A model generated the notes under the pieces. It was given only the letters and a program-made list of their open reading frames with translations, did not search any database and was not told where the DNA came from. A stretch of DNA of 64,000 bases, taken from positions 117,526-181,525 of the forward strand of contig NW_027152055.1 of assembly GCF_004359215.1 (NCBI RefSeq), read 5' to 3'. Origin of the DNA: Bremia lactucae (lineage: Eukaryota; Oomycota; Peronosporomycetes; Peronosporales; Peronosporaceae). A program made the translations under genes and the position numbers. This document shows positions 1 through 11,660 of the stretch, piece by piece (position 1 is the first letter of the stretch; each line of letters begins with the position of its first letter).

Positions 1-370
1 CTCAACTAAAAAGCACTTCTGACCATTCGAGCTCATCACTGGCTGAGGAGGGGGATAAACCGGTCCAACTTACTTGCCGGGTCCGAGCTTTCACCAATAT
101 GAGCAAAGTCGTGACTCTCGGCTAATGTACATTATGACATACAGACGACGGTGAACAGTCTATAATTGATCGGTTAAGAGATAGAGGAATTGAGCAATTG
201 GCAACCGAACGGACGCTTTAAGCCTATCGTAACGGGCAAGCGGCAGCTCGTCACGACATTCATACTGGAAGGGTAAAGTATAGTAAGCAATTACGGATCA
301 AAAGTCACAACATTGTTTGGTAGATTAGCCGTGGTCAGTAGCGAGTAGGACTAGACCGTTAACTTCAGAT
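1..370 (-). pseudogene. Gypsy family C integrase C-terminal remnant
   Basis: Read on the minus strand, this stretch continues the integrase interrupted at 5385. Next to the copia element is a motif like VNGLVLLAT, matching VNDLVLLS at about 62980. Near position 1 is a proline-rich linker ending in FLVE, the usual lead-in to a chromodomain. Several stops and frame changes show decay. The tie to 5385-7190 rests on matched sequence across the copia insertion and the shared AAAAG duplication. No other gene is seen here. Confidence 0.55.
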
Positions 371-375
371 AAAAG

Positions 376-637
376 TGTAAAGAAGTTGGTAGTCGCGTTA
401 CAGAGGAGGTAAAGTAAAAGTGATATATATCAAGCATTAACTTTCCTCGTTCGTTGATACCTACACATGCATACGAAACGGACTGCAACTATACCGTCTA
501 TACTTCACGTCTATCCCGCTCTGTCACACCTATCAGGATGTCAAGTCTGTTAGACAATCAGGTACGGTTGTTACTTACCGTGTGACAGGGTATTGCCCTT
601 GACCTTCACGACCTGTCAAAAATAATAGCTCTTAATA
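376..637 (-). repeat. 3' LTR of the copia element
   Basis: This begins TGTAAAG on the plus strand and ends at about 637, where the expected terminal CA has become TA. It is clearly alignable over its whole length with 5119-5379. The stop codon of the RNase H frame (632-634) lies inside its edge. Confidence 0.88.
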
Positions 638-1141
638 CTCCTCCTCAACCGTATCTAGAGGGTTCTTCAAATTGAACATCGCACGTAGATCTTTCATCCT
701 TGGTGCCGCCAGTGCCTTAGTCAGGAGATCAGCAATCATCTCTTCTGACTTGATGAAGCGTGGCTCAACCTGATTTGCTTGAGCGTAGTGGCAGATGAAC
801 TTGAACCGAATATCCACATGCTTTGCACTTGATGAGCTCTTTTCGGTATTCAGTAAGTTGATTGCGGCTAAATTATCCATCCACATCGGCATCGGCTTAA
901 CAATCTTCATGTTTAGTTTGCAAAACAGTTCTTTCAACCCCAACAGCTCACGACCAGCGCGGGATGCCGCAATGAACTCAGCTTCCATAGTGCTCAGCGA
1001 CTCACCCGTCTGCTTTTTGCACGCCCATGACACGACAGCACCATCCATCGTGAGAATGTATCCCGTGACCGACTTGCGGTCCGACTTGTCCGCGGCAAAA
1101 TCTGCATCACTCCAGCTTTCAATCTTGATTGCGTCGTCCAT
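632..1141 (-). pseudogene. Copia RNase H domain
   Basis: An open frame of 169 residues gives a complete copia-type RNase H, the domain that removes the RNA strand during reverse transcription. Visible motifs are WSDADFAADKSDRKSVTGY, the STMEAEF block with its acidic residue, the MDNLAA block, and the C-terminal HVDIRFKF and DLLTKAL blocks. It is intact as a domain but separated by a frameshift from the reverse transcriptase upstream, so it is a piece of a broken pol polyprotein. Confidence 0.88.
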
Positions 1142-1185
1142 AACTTGTGAGATGTTAATGCACTACTTCAACCTCTTTGTCTCTT

Positions 1186-2363
1186 TCAGGTATCTTGCGA
1201 CTCGTTTCGCCGTTCTCCATTTCTTGGTTGTTGGCTTGTGAGTCTGTCGCGTCGCCCGGTGTACCGTGAAACAAATGTCCGGTCGAGTTCAACGCGCGAT
1301 CCAAAGTAACTTCCGACGAGTGACTGGAAAGCCTTGACACTTGCACCTCCAACCTTGGCGGTCGGCTTCAGGGACTCCGAGCTCGTCTCATCGACGTCAT
1401 TGCATTCGTCTCCTATTGGTGACCGAACCCCGTTAGCTGTAGTCAGTCCATGATCCTTCAGCAGTGAATCGATAGTAACCTCTTGGTCTAACACGTAGCC
1501 TTCCTTATCGTACAGCTTGACCCTCAGTCCGAGGAACATGTTCACAATGCCAAGGTCCTTTGATCTGGAGAGACGCCCTATCCTTGATCTAAAGAGACGC
1601 CCTGTCTTTAAAAAATTGTCCGACGACATTATTCGACGTTCCAGTCACCAGCAAATTGTCGACGTAAACACCGACGACCGTTACATCTGTGCCGGTTCGT
1701 TTGACGTATAGACACATGTCCGTCGTGCATTGTCTGAAGTTTAGCTCAGTCAACTTGGAGTGCAGTAGCTTGCTTCATAATCTTCCTGCTTGTTTCAAAC
1801 CGTACAATGATTTTTTAAGCAACAGCACGAGTTGTTTTGTCCCGTCCACTCCATGATGGCCAAAAGTGTCGTCATCAACTTGCATACCGCTTGATATTTT
1901 CATGTAGATGTCGAGGTCCTTTTCTTGACTAGCCTTGACGTATGCGTTCGGCACATCGCCGTGCCCGGCCGGTACATTCCATCTGTGTGAGAGGACCAGA
2001 ATCACCTTGACTGTCCCGAGTTTCATAACTGCGGCAAAGGTTAAGATGTAGTCGACTCCATTCAACTGCTCGTTCCCGCACGCAACAAGTCTGGCATTGT
2101 ATCGTTCGACTTTCCCTTCGGCGTCGGTCTTTGCCTTGAAGACGTAGTATGTGGGCGTTGTCAGGTGGAACAACAACGGCCCAACTCCGTGTCTCCAGTG
2201 CATCCAGCTCGTCCTTGATGGCCATAGCATATTTGTCCTTGCTGTCGCTCCGTACGGCCTCATCATAGTTTGGATCTCGAACAACGTTGACCATGTCGAC
2301 ATTCTTGTGTGTATCAATATCATCACTTGATGTGTCTTCGTTAGTCTGACGTGACCGTGTCAT
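1186..2363 (-). pseudogene. Copia reverse transcriptase, frameshifted
   Basis: At least three frames carry the copia RT. The N-terminal block RYNARLVACGNEQ and the KKSLYGLKQAGR block are at 1775-2326. The catalytic block reads YVDN (normally YVDD) near 1660-1680. The thumb region with the FLGLRV and DHGL blocks is at 1420-1560. Changes of frame near 1630 and 1775 break the protein. Confidence 0.85.
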
Positions 2364-3174
2364 GTGTGGATCACGAGTCCATCCCGATGGTTTGCCCTTG
2401 ATTTGCTCGTGCCATCTTGGTCACCGAGCTCCTCGTGACCTTCGGTACCATGTAACGTTTTGGTCACGTTTGTCCTTTGCATGTTATCCAGTGTCTCAAC
2501 ATTTTTCACATGTAGGCTCACCACCACGACACGTTCCATCGGTATGAAACCCGATATCTTTTCATCTCGTCGTTCTAGCCGATGATGACCCCATGTTTTC
2601 CCCGAGGACCTAACGGCTTGTTCGAGATCGTTCGGTGCACGGTGCATGGAGATCCAAAAACCACAATAACCCTTAAAATGGGTGTCTTCTTGGTTAACAT
2701 CTCAATAGGTGAGATGCCACCTTCGTTTGCCTTCGTAGGGCTTCGATTTAGGATGTATGCTGCATATTCTGCAGCATCACCCCAAAACGTCAAAGGTAAC
2801 CCACTTGCAAACACCATGCTTCGCACCATGTTCATGATGGTGCGATGCATGCGTTCAGATTTACCATTGCTGGCCTGATTTTCACGCTCTCTCACCAGAC
2901 GAGAGACACCGACTTCCTTGCAAGAAATGTCCAGAGGCTTGTACTCACCTCCACCGTCTGTACGTAGAACGTGTTTACGGCAATTAAATTTACGCTTAAA
3001 AGCCACCAAGAAATGCTTGAAGTGCATCGCAGCGGAATCTTTGGTCTTCGCTAGGAAAACCCGGCAATAGTTCGACCTATGGTCAATAAAATTGACCAAA
3101 TATCGATTGCCTAGCCTATCACGGGGGTCATGGGACCCTTTAGGTCTAAACAAACCACATGCCGATAACGGCAA
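2364..3174 (-). pseudogene. Copia integrase core and C-terminus
   Basis: About 200 residues of retroviral-type integrase core are readable at 2575-3174. The acidic triad candidates are Asp in FIDHRSNY, Asp in LRTDGGGEY and Glu in NGKSERMHR, with the copia-typical AAEYAAYILNR block after them. A second frame at 2364-2647 continues into the linker toward RT. The core itself is open; the break lies at its end. Confidence 0.87.
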
Positions 3175-3208
3175 TGGGTGAGTTCAGGCCACTGTCCTTT
3201 CGCGATTG

Positions 3209-3864
3209 TCAGTTCTTTGTCTGCTTGCCTTGTGCACAGGCTAAGCACTTGACACGCGTGGTATCAGTCAATTCGATACCAGAGGCGGGGTCCCGTGCCG
3301 TTTTGATGATGGTGTCATAGGACAGGTGACCTAGACACTGATGAAAATAGAACAAATTTCCGTGTTGAGTGTCGTTCTTTGCATGGTTTGTAATGTCTTC
3401 GACAAGCGTAATGATTGCTTCTCTTGGTGACCCAAATCCACCAAAATTCTCGGTCGTAACTCCATTGAAAACTTCAACGACCAGCACACTGTTGATGTAA
3501 TCAACATCCATGATAGGTGTCCCACCAGAATGTGATACCATGACACGCCTCCTTTCTCGGTATTCAAGAGCGCATCCTTTTGACTCGAGTTCCTCAAACG
3601 ATATGATGTTACACTCCAAATTGGAGGCGTATTGACATCGAAAAGATGAATGGTCTTAGTTATTCTAAGTGCTTTGACCCGGATCATGACGCTTCCTTGT
3701 TTGGTGATCCGAAGTGGTTCACTATCCGACGCTGCGGTAAAAGACTCGGTGTTACAGTCCACCGCATCTTCCAGCAAGCTCAAGTCATTAACCAGATGAC
3801 GACTTGAGCCGCTGTCCAACACCCAGTGACTTGGTGAAATCGTCCGATGTCCTGGAAGTGCCAA
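3209..3864 (-). pseudogene. Copia protease and GAG-pre-integrase
   Basis: The frame from 3864 has HWVLDSGSSRHLV, the aspartic-protease site of copia elements. A second frame (3209-3619) carries the GAG-pre-integrase finger: LGHLSYDTI followed by CLACAQGKQ. The two overlap in different frames, so at least one frameshift has occurred. Confidence 0.85.
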
Positions 3865-3889
3865 GACAAAATCCGCATCTTGTTTCTTC

Positions 3890-5114
3890 TAAGTACCTCT
3901 GGGCAGTTCAACTTGAGGTGCCGGTGCTGCCACACAGGTAAAACTGCTTGGGTCGTTGCGGGTCATGTTGTTTCTTGTTCCGTTCGGTTCTCTTGGGTTG
4001 GCTCTTCGGTTCGACGATGTTTACAATATCTTAACCTAAATTCTTCACGCAAACTTCAAGTTCCGTTGACTTAGCAAATTGAAAGAGCTCTTCAGCTTGA
4101 CGAAGGTAGTCAATCCTGTTTAATTTCAGGCGGGACAACATGGTCGTGCGCATAGACAGATCGGCATAATGCACGATGTTGTCCAGCACAAGGTTGTCCG
4201 CGCCTCCACACGCATCGCTTGCAGCGGTCAGATGCAGAAAATGTTCCGTCTAGCTACGCTGAGACGACTGGGCTGCAGTAAACAGTTTCATGCTTTGGAC
4301 AGGTGTTATCTTAGTGTTGAAGGTCTGAAGTAAATTTTGCAATGCATGCTCCAAGGTCGGACTCCCAGACCACCAAGTTTCCACCTGCCGCCGATAGTAT
4401 TTCTGCGCCGTACCAGCGAGGTGTTGGCCGAGGGCATCAATCTTGATGTCCTCAGGCCATGCAAACCCGCAGGCGCGTTCTGAAAAGGCAACCTGTCGAG
4501 CAAATTCTTTTCTTCATTCAATGAAGCCACTACCAAGTCCGAGGTATAGCTCCTTGCAGTCGAAAGGTTGCAAGGCCAGCTTCCCTTGACGTCCATCCGG
4601 TACACCCTGATGCACCTGCCCAGGTTGGGTAGCACCGGACCTAGCATCTGCATACCCGAGTATGCTCCCGCGGGCATGGCTTGCCCATGAATTCCAGGCT
4701 TAAGTACCTGAGCCATTCCATGGTTGACATTGGCCTGGGCCGGCGCGTCGACCATGCGATCCCCGGCCAAAGCATGTCGTCGGGCACCAAAATAGGTGGC
4801 CAGCGAGTCGTTCGGTGAAGATTTAGATGGCAGGGTAGGCTCCAAAGCCTGGAGTGTCGAACCGGCCCTTGAACTCAGAACCGAACCAAAGACGCTCGAC
4901 TCGGCAGATTCCTCGCATTGGCCACCGACTTGTCCGTGTTGGAAAGTTTCCATCCTACCCATCCGCTCCGACAAGTCGCCAAGCATGGCGAGCATCTTGT
5001 CCAGTACTTCCGCGGACACTGCCGTTGGTGGTATTCGGTCGTTCCTCGACCTTCGACCACCACAGCGGGTGAGGCTCCTTGAGCTGCGCCGCCGACACGA
5101 TCCGTAGGGCTCAT
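3890..5114 (-). pseudogene. Copia gag with zinc knuckle
   Basis: The likely start is the ATG at 5114, only a few bases inside the 5' LTR (reading MSPTDRVGG). The rest of gag is spread over other frames, mainly 4306-5175. Near 3890-3936 a CCHC zinc knuckle is visible, but a one-base change of frame falls inside it: the first part reads YLCGSTG, and HLKLNCPEVL follows in the next frame. It would form the virus-like particle of the retrotransposon if intact. Confidence 0.75.
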
Positions 5115-5118
5115 AACC
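5102..5118 (-). other. Primer-binding site, half-tRNA type
   Basis: Directly after the 5' LTR the minus strand reads GGTTATGAGCCC. With one mismatch this complements the anticodon region of initiator methionine tRNA (GGGCCCATAACC), the priming mode known from Drosophila copia. The gag ATG at 5114 lies within it. Confidence 0.65.
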
Positions 5119-5379
5119 TGTACAAGTTGGTAGCAGTGTTACAGAGGAGGTAGAAGTAAAAGTGATATATATCAAACATTTACTTTCCTCGTTCGTTGAT
5201 ACCTACACATGCAAAAGGAAAGGACTGCAACTATACCGTCTATAGTTCACGTCTATCCCGCTCCGTCACACCTGTCAGGATGTCAAGTCTGTTAGACAAT
5301 CAGGTACGGTTGTTACTTACCGTGCGACAGGGTATTGCCCTTGACCTTCACGACCTGTCAAAAACAATAGCTTTTAACA
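5119..5379 (-). repeat. 5' LTR of the copia element
   Basis: It starts TGTACAAG and ends TTTTAACA on the plus strand, so it has the TG...CA termini of an LTR. It is followed by the AAAAG duplication at 5380-5384. The differences from 376-637 point to an old insertion. Confidence 0.9.
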
Positions 5380-5384
5380 AAAAG

Positions 5385-7190
5385 TACGTTTGCCCTTCCC
5401 TTTTGATCAGTGTTCCGTTTCTGTCGGTCCATCGCATCTACGATGGAATCCAACACGAAGCGAACCTTTCCCTCTCGAGCCTGCAGGAATTGTCCTGCTG
5501 ACTCGACTCTATTTTTGCTTTTAGTGCATCCGCGCGCACTGCAGAGATACAATTCTCTTCTTCAAAGAGTTGATTGATATATCAGAGTTGTTACTATCGA
5601 TGTCAGCAATAGCTTTATTGCTAGTACTAAGTTTATCTTCTTCGATGTTGACCGAATCAACATCACTATCTTTCAAGATTGAGGTATGAGTCTATGTGTG
5701 ATGAGTAAGAGCCAGATTGGTCTTTGCTCGGGCGAGTTCCCTCCTTAAACTAAAGATACACTTTAACTAGGAGGGTTTGCGTGGATAGCGTAAGCCATTC
5801 ACGAAGGATGGTGTAATTTTGTTGATGCATGCACCGGATTGTAGATGGCAAATTCTGCCATCGGCAAGACACACTTTAACTCGTAAACGAGTATGCATCC
5901 TCCATATATCTTTTCGTAAACATTTGCATGTTCTGTCTGACCATCTCGTTTAAAATGATTAAAAATGGACATGTGCCAAGTGATTTAAAAGCAGATTTAC
6001 CAACCTTAAGCCATGAAACGGTGTCTCGAGATATAATCCACTTCACGGGGTAACCCATGGAGTCGAAATATCGTGCCGACAAGAAACGAGAGAGCCTTCG
6101 GCTGTGCTTAACTCCATGACTGCGACAAGATGAGTTTTTTTCCCAATCGGTCTATTAAAATCACAATACCATTATTCGCGTAAGCGTTTTTGGGGAAGCC
6201 TAAGACGAAGTCCATGATTCGACTGCCAACACTCTGCCAGAACAGGCCGATGATGTAACGGAGCACGGAATGCTGATCTAGCCTTCACCTATTGACAAGC
6301 TTCTCAAGCAAGTATGTACTTGCGTATAAGTTTAAAGTGGCGAGGTCAGCAAAATTTGCGTCTTGCTGTACGATAAGCCCTCTCATGACCACGATGCCTG
6401 CATCGCGACACTCGTACATTATGTGTAGTTGCAGATCATTGTGAGGAAGAATGACGGCACGAGTTGTGGAGCTAATAACGGCTGTCTATTACAGTAAATT
6501 ATAGCATGTTGCGTATTGAACAGATAAATATTGATATAATGCTGACAATATCTTTATGGATTGTTGTGGTGGAAAATTGAAGTGTTTCATCAAATCTTAA
6601 AGGGCCTCGTCTTCTGTAAAGGCTCTTCTGGCGTCGCCAAGCAATATTGACAACGGAATTCTCGAAAGAGGTGAACATATCTAGACGGTTGATTGGCGCG
6701 GCCCGCTCAAAATACGGCCAGTGCGAAAGCGCATCAGCGACAACGTTAGGTGTTCGTACTTTAAATCTTACGAAGAAGTTATACTTCGCAAAAAAGACAG
6801 CGATTTTGCCATACTTTGCGAAAGATGCACTTTGTAAGACCGTGCGTACAGACGCATGGTCCGTGTAGACAATGAGCAATCTATCTCCTACGAGATAGAC
6901 TCGAAATTTAGCCAGTGCATATTTCGTGGCAAGGACTTTTTGGTGATGAACTGGACAATAAAGATTAGCTAGTTGAAACTTACGCGAGTGATAGCGGACG
7001 ACGTGCTTAAAGCCGTCTGTGTCAAATGGCATAAACGGATGGCTGATTCGAATAGCCAGTGCAACAGACAAGAATTGCGTGTCTTGGTCTTGCAATCACC
7101 AATATAAGGGATTGCATCAAACTTTGCTTGATACCCTAAAAACCGCTGATAATTAGCGTTCCACGACCATTGATATCATTGTTGACAAGA
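5385..7190 (-). pseudogene. Gypsy family C RNase H and integrase remnant
   Basis: Minus-strand order from the right: RNase H (6499-7095; VYTDHAS, VADALS), integrase H2C2 finger and linker (about 6240-6440), integrase core (5876-6082, alignable to 62260-62450), then an IN tail (5385-5750, with a DRQKRN block) cut by the copia LTR. It resumes at 370 going down. Many stops; non-functional. Between 6083 and 6240 only weak integrase similarity is seen. Confidence 0.75.
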
Positions 7191-7201
7191 AATATGTACT
7201 T

Positions 7202-7851
7202 TCATTTCGGCGTAGTTATAAAGCAACATGTTGTTATCGATAGAAAATCGATGTAAGCTTGCACGCAAACGTGCTGGTAATTTAAGACCCGAGAATCCGA
7301 GTTCTTTAAAGCTCGTAGCAGAGCTACATACTGTTCTTTCTTGGCGTAAGCCGAACGGAATAATTCAGGAATAAGTGACGAGATAATCGTTAAATGAGAA
7401 AGCTCATAATCCGGCCTGCGTGATAACGCATCGGCCAAAGCATTTTGCCTGCCGGGTTCATACTTCACCGTGAAGTTGTATTCCGCAAAAAGGGATAGCC
7501 AATGGGTCATTCTCTTGTAGAGATGGGGCGACTTAGTCGCCGTGCGTAATGACGCGTGATCTGTATAAAACACAAACTGCTTAGAGCCGAGCAGATGAAC
7601 TCTGATATTGACGAGAGCATCCCTCATAGCAAGTAATTCTTTGTCATGAACTGGATAGTTCTTTTCCGAAGCTTAAAGCTGTCTAGACTCGAACGCAATA
7701 ACACGTTCAAGCCCATTAACATCTGTTTGTAACAGAGCACTTCCAATGGCAAAATCTGATGCGTCACAGACGACACTGAAACGCCAATTTGGGTTTGGCA
7801 GTGCCAGAATCGGGCCATGGATAAGACTATCCTTAACTGCTCGAAAAGCAT
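7202..7851 (-). pseudogene. Gypsy A RNase H
   Basis: Two overlapping frames (7202-7627, 7624-7851) give an RNase H with HLLGSKQFVFYTDHASLRT and the closing YEPGRQNALADALSRRPDY. The frame then runs about 70 residues toward the integrase N-terminus before stopping. The domain start (DASDFAIGSAL-like) is in the second frame near 7740-7780. Confidence 0.85.
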
Positions 7852-8975
7852 TATTTTCGGTGCTAGTCCAGCACCGTTCTGTATCCTTTTAAAGGAGATT
7901 TGGTAATGGCCTAGCCATATCAGCGTAATTTTTGCTATATTTGTGTAAATAATTGGCGAGACCCAACCACTTACGCAAATCCTTTTGGTTTTTAGGAACC
8001 GGCCAATCTACTATGGCTTTTACCTTAGCAGGATCCGCTCTAAGGCCTCGCTTTCCAATGAAGTACCCTAAAAATTGAATTTCTTTTGCGCCAAAAATTC
8101 ATTTCGACGCATTGGCATACAATTTGTTTGTGCGCAAACACTCGAGCACTGCTCGCAAATGGCTTAAATGGTTTTCCATATCCGACCGACCCTGCTCCGC
8201 ACGACTATGGACAAAAATGTGATCGAAAAAAATCTGTGCATAACCTCGATGAGGGCGAAACAGTTGTGTCACTAGACGAATAAATGTCGCCGGGGCGATG
8301 GAAAGCCCTTGTGGCATAACCAGCCACTCCCATAACATGCCGCTTGGGGTGCTTACCGCTGTAAGCGGTATATCGCTAGCTCGCATGAGCAATTGGTACT
8401 AACGATCGATTAAGTCCAATGCACTGTACATTGTACATCCCACCATATTATTCTGAAGAACAACCTTTTTAGGAATTCGGGTTTGTGCTGGTAAAGTGAC
8501 AGCATTAAGCTTAATAAAAGCTTGTACAATGCGCCATTTACCATTTGGCTTTTTGACACAAATTGTTAGTGTCGAATGAGGAGATTTGCTCTGTCGTACC
8601 ATTCCAGCCTCGTGATAAGCACGGAAGAAATTGTCAATGACGTCACACTGCTCCTTTGGTAAAGGCCATTGTCTTGTGACACAGTATTTGGATCCCGGAA
8701 CCAAGTCAATTTTATGACGAACACCTCCAGAGGTAAAACAGATGGAGGGCTATTATATACCACATCTTGGAATTCTTTAATCAAGGAATAAAAGGGATCC
8801 GTGATCTTTAAGGATCGATGACCCATTTCGCACACTAAGTGCAGCTTTCGTGTCATCCAGGACAGCTTCGTTTTGAAGTGATGATGAGTTTAATCCAACC
8901 ATAGGTCGAATGACCACCATTTCAGATAAGTCACCAGCTTTTAAGGCTCGACCGCACTCATCGATAGACATTTTG
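7852..8975 (-). pseudogene. Gypsy A reverse transcriptase
   Basis: Frames at 8777-8971, 8566-8856, 8399-8704 and 8099-8392 together cover the RT fingers and palm: PNGKWRIVQAFIKLNA, STPSGMLWEWLVMPQGL and the FFDHIFVHSRA block, where gypsy elements usually have FDDIFVHS. RT ends in the thumb near 7900. Several frame changes make it a pseudogene. Confidence 0.85.
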
Positions 8976-8982
8976 TCTAGCT

Positions 8983-10078
8983 CTAAAAGAGCATGTAACG
9001 AAGAGATTGCCGCAAGGCTAACTTCCCCTCAATGTTACCGGTTACGCCATTTACAAGCGTACGGAATTGCTCACTCGTATCACTTTGTGAGGCTATACAC
9101 GCTTCGTGTCCACCCTGTCTTGGAGTGGAGACAATACGCCTCTTAGAGGCCGGGACATTGACGTCCCCGGGTTTTCCAGCCTGTATTGGTTCTATACAAG
9201 ACATGATGTCCAATTTGACATCCGGCAAGGAGTTAGGTAACTCAACTTTCTTATTCAGCGAACGTTTACGTGTCGCTTCACGTGCTTCAGGAGCGTTTGA
9301 CCCAAAATGCCCTGGCGAACTGCCAATAGTGTCACTAGTGACACTCAGTATGGTGCCACCTTGGCCGATCATACTCGGTGGACTTAGACGTGCCACTCCA
9401 CGTATCTTAGGGATATTGCACCCTTGATGATTCGGCCTTAGGCCAAAAATGCTTTAGCATTTAGTGAATCGTTATTATAACGAGTGTCACTCGACGGAGT
9501 ACGTGCCATTCCTCTTATTTCTGCCGAGTCGGGCTCAAAATTAATGTTTTTAACATTAGAGTTTTTAAAAACAGACATGCCAATGTCTAAAACACTGACA
9601 GACTCATTCAATGATCCGCGCCAATAGCGCTTTTGTTGCCTAGCAAAGGTGGGCTCATGACTCTCCAAAACTTTGCTCGGAACACTGCGCGTGGCGCCTA
9701 AGGTCTTAGACCTCCAATCGATCCAAGGCTCATGGTGTTCTAACCAGGCCATATTAAGGTTGTGATCATGTATCGAATTCAAATCAAGGACAAGACATCG
9801 TTCCATACTGTCAAAGTCAAGAAACTTTATACCTCAGTTCAATGGAACTTTGGAACTGTGACACGAGTCCCAGCTGCTAAGCGAACATTGACTGTATCAC
9901 CTTCATGCGCTCTAAGCGCCTCAACATATTGTTGACTTTCTTCATGAGAAAGGCGTCGAGCACAATTGCAAGACGCTCCTGAGTCAATTAAAATTGACCA
10001 CGGCTTATCAAAGCCCTTTACAGTCGCTTGAGCGACTAGCAAGCCAGGCTTGTACTCTCGCCCTATATCATTGAGCAC
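8983..10078 (-). pseudogene. Gypsy A protease and protease-RT linker
   Basis: The aspartic protease is at 9839-10078, with ILIDSGASCNCARR as the active-site block. The frame at 9438-9806 (MERCLVLDLN, MAWLEHHEPWIDW) continues the protease fold and is also present at 36846-37058. The frame at 8983-9396 is a low-complexity linker whose function I do not recognise; it is also in copy 4 (35943-36430). Confidence 0.75.
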
Positions 10079-10117
10079 CGAGCTAATTGGGGCTAGGTTC
10101 TCTTTATTCTCACCTCC

Positions 10118-11181
10118 TTAAGGTTCAACAGAGCCTAGGTCTTCCCCAGTAGGGCGCCCCACACCTACTGAGTATCGACGGTTTTTCGCACCGTACAAAA
10201 TCTCTGGTATAGGTCGGAGTTGGAGCTCTTTCGAGCTTAACGCAAATTTCGAAGAGGGCAGACAAAGCGTAAATGTTTCATGCTTCCGCACATATAACAT
10301 CTACGGATGGTCTTATACTGTTCCACAACTTGAAGAGCCTCTTCTCAGGTTAAAACGAGGCTTAAATTCATAGATTACGGTCTATTAGACGGAACCCATG
10401 TGCTCGAAGAGCTTGTTTGGTAAACAGGCGTGCTAACCCGAGCAGACTTAAATCAAACTCGGCGCGTAGCGCTATGGCAACTGCCTCTTCGAACGTAGCC
10501 GGATGAGATCGAAAAAATCTCCGTCCGGGCAACGCCCTTATTGAGACCCCCATATAGATGGTCACTACAATTGCTTCTTGCACCGGGTCTTGATGCATAA
10601 TGCAATGAGAGTTCCCAACTCCTGGACAAAATCCCCTAGAGTTCTTTTATCCTGCCAAGTCGCTAGGAGCCGTGCTCGCATGTGAAAAGCCTGATCAGGC
10701 GGTGCAAACATGCTGATCATTTGCGGTTTCAGCGAATCTTATGAGAGAAAAGCGTCGTTTATGGACGTGCTGCACGATAGTGCCCATTCCATGGCTCTAC
10801 CTCCAAGTTTGGAAATGGCCATAGCCACCTTTTGCCGTTCGGTTAAGAACAAGGCGGAATCAATGGACATTTCCATCTGCTAAATCCAAAAAGGGAGATG
10901 TTCTCCCTCTTTTCCCTCAAATGGCTTCACATTTACAGTTAAAGAGCAAGCCCTTGGCTCTGAGTCAGGTACAGAGATGGACCGGGTTGGCATAGATGCC
11001 GCTAAAAGCCCTGTACCTGACCAACCAGGGAGGCTTCATACCACATGAAGGCTTCAAGCTTTGCATGCAGGACCTATGGTCCCTGGGAGATAATTATCCA
11101 CGTACTCAAGCTTGAATAAGGTTTTGAGCTTGTCATATAAGCGGCGCGTTGCGTTTCTAACAATTCTGAAACCTCTTCCAT
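10118..11181 (-). pseudogene. Gypsy A gag
   Basis: The start is probably the ATG at 11181, 58 bases inside the primer site, as in copy 3. The 10368-10598 frame shows the end of a retrotransposon gag (MHQDPVQEAIVVTIY, FEEAVAIALRAEFD). A complete CX2CX4HX4C zinc knuckle (CYMCGSMKHLRFVC) is readable near 10255-10301. Stops and frameshifts break the gene in the 10600-11180 part. Confidence 0.8.
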
Positions 11182-11220
11182 TTTCGTGAGAAATTAGTCT
11201 TACTAAGACTCAGGCGTAGA

Positions 11221-11239
11221 TTGACTACGAGTGCTACCA
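11221..11239 (-). other. Primer-binding site of gypsy A
   Basis: Two bases after the LTR the minus strand reads TGGTAGCACTCGTAGTC. It starts with TGG, so it can pair with the CCA end of a tRNA. The same site, mutated, lies at about 22972-22989. I cannot name the tRNA. The site fixes the polarity of the family. Confidence 0.55.
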
Positions 11240-11241
11240 GG

Positions 11242-11660
11242 TGAAGCGGAGCTACCTCGCTCCTGAACTCAGAGGAAGAATTATAGACTCAGAGAGTCGC
11301 TTAGTTCTATTGAACTAATGGGTTTAACAACTCGGGGAGTCGTACAAGCTAATAAAACTTAAGGAATCCTAGTTCAAGGGATTCAGGGGCTCGTAGAACC
11401 AAGTGGCAACAATTGCTCAAGAGGATATACCTTAGAAAGGCTTCTATCTCTGACAGATCAATGCACAAGCCTTAGGGAGGCACTTAATGCTTTAAGATCA
11501 AAAGAAGAACTGCACTTTATTTAATGTTTAAATCTAAAAACCTTACCCTAGCTAATTAAAAAATGATTTTTGCCGCCAGATTTATATCTGGCGGCGATCA
11601 CGTTTGTTTCCCATCATAAATGGGATTTACGTAGCTAAATATTTTAAATTAGAGAATTTC
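11242..11660 (-). repeat. LTR of gypsy A copy 1, 5' end missing
   Basis: Alignable in reverse complement to 15244-15729 and 22511-22969, sharing the GCCGCCAGATATAA block and the AGCTCCGCTTCA terminus. The first part of the LTR (TGTAATGGGGCACAC) is absent. Confidence 0.8.

Larger units (their letters stand above)
376..5379 (-). mobile_element. Ty1/copia LTR retrotransposon, near full length, decayed
   Basis: Two LTRs of about 261 bp (376-637 and 5119-5379) are flanked by the same 5-bp target duplication, AAAAG, at 371-375 and 5380-5384. On the minus strand the order is gag with zinc knuckle, protease, GAG-pre-integrase, integrase, reverse transcriptase, RNase H. Integrase before RT is the copia order. 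Frameshifts split the polyprotein, so it cannot act on its own. It lies inside a gypsy integrase in the same orientation, so it is the younger insertion. Confidence 0.92.
7202..11660 (-). mobile_element. Gypsy family A, copy 1 (5' LTR to start of integrase)
   Basis: The minus-strand order is truncated 5' LTR, primer site, gag with CCHC, protease, RT, RNase H, ending at the start of integrase. That is the gypsy order, with integrase after RT. The 3' part is missing: at about 7195 it meets a family C remnant. The 5' edge of the LTR is lost at about 11660, where a family B fragment begins. Confidence 0.85.

Noticed and set aside
795..1241. Plus-strand frame of 148 codons
   Set aside because: Antisense shadow of the copia RNase H.
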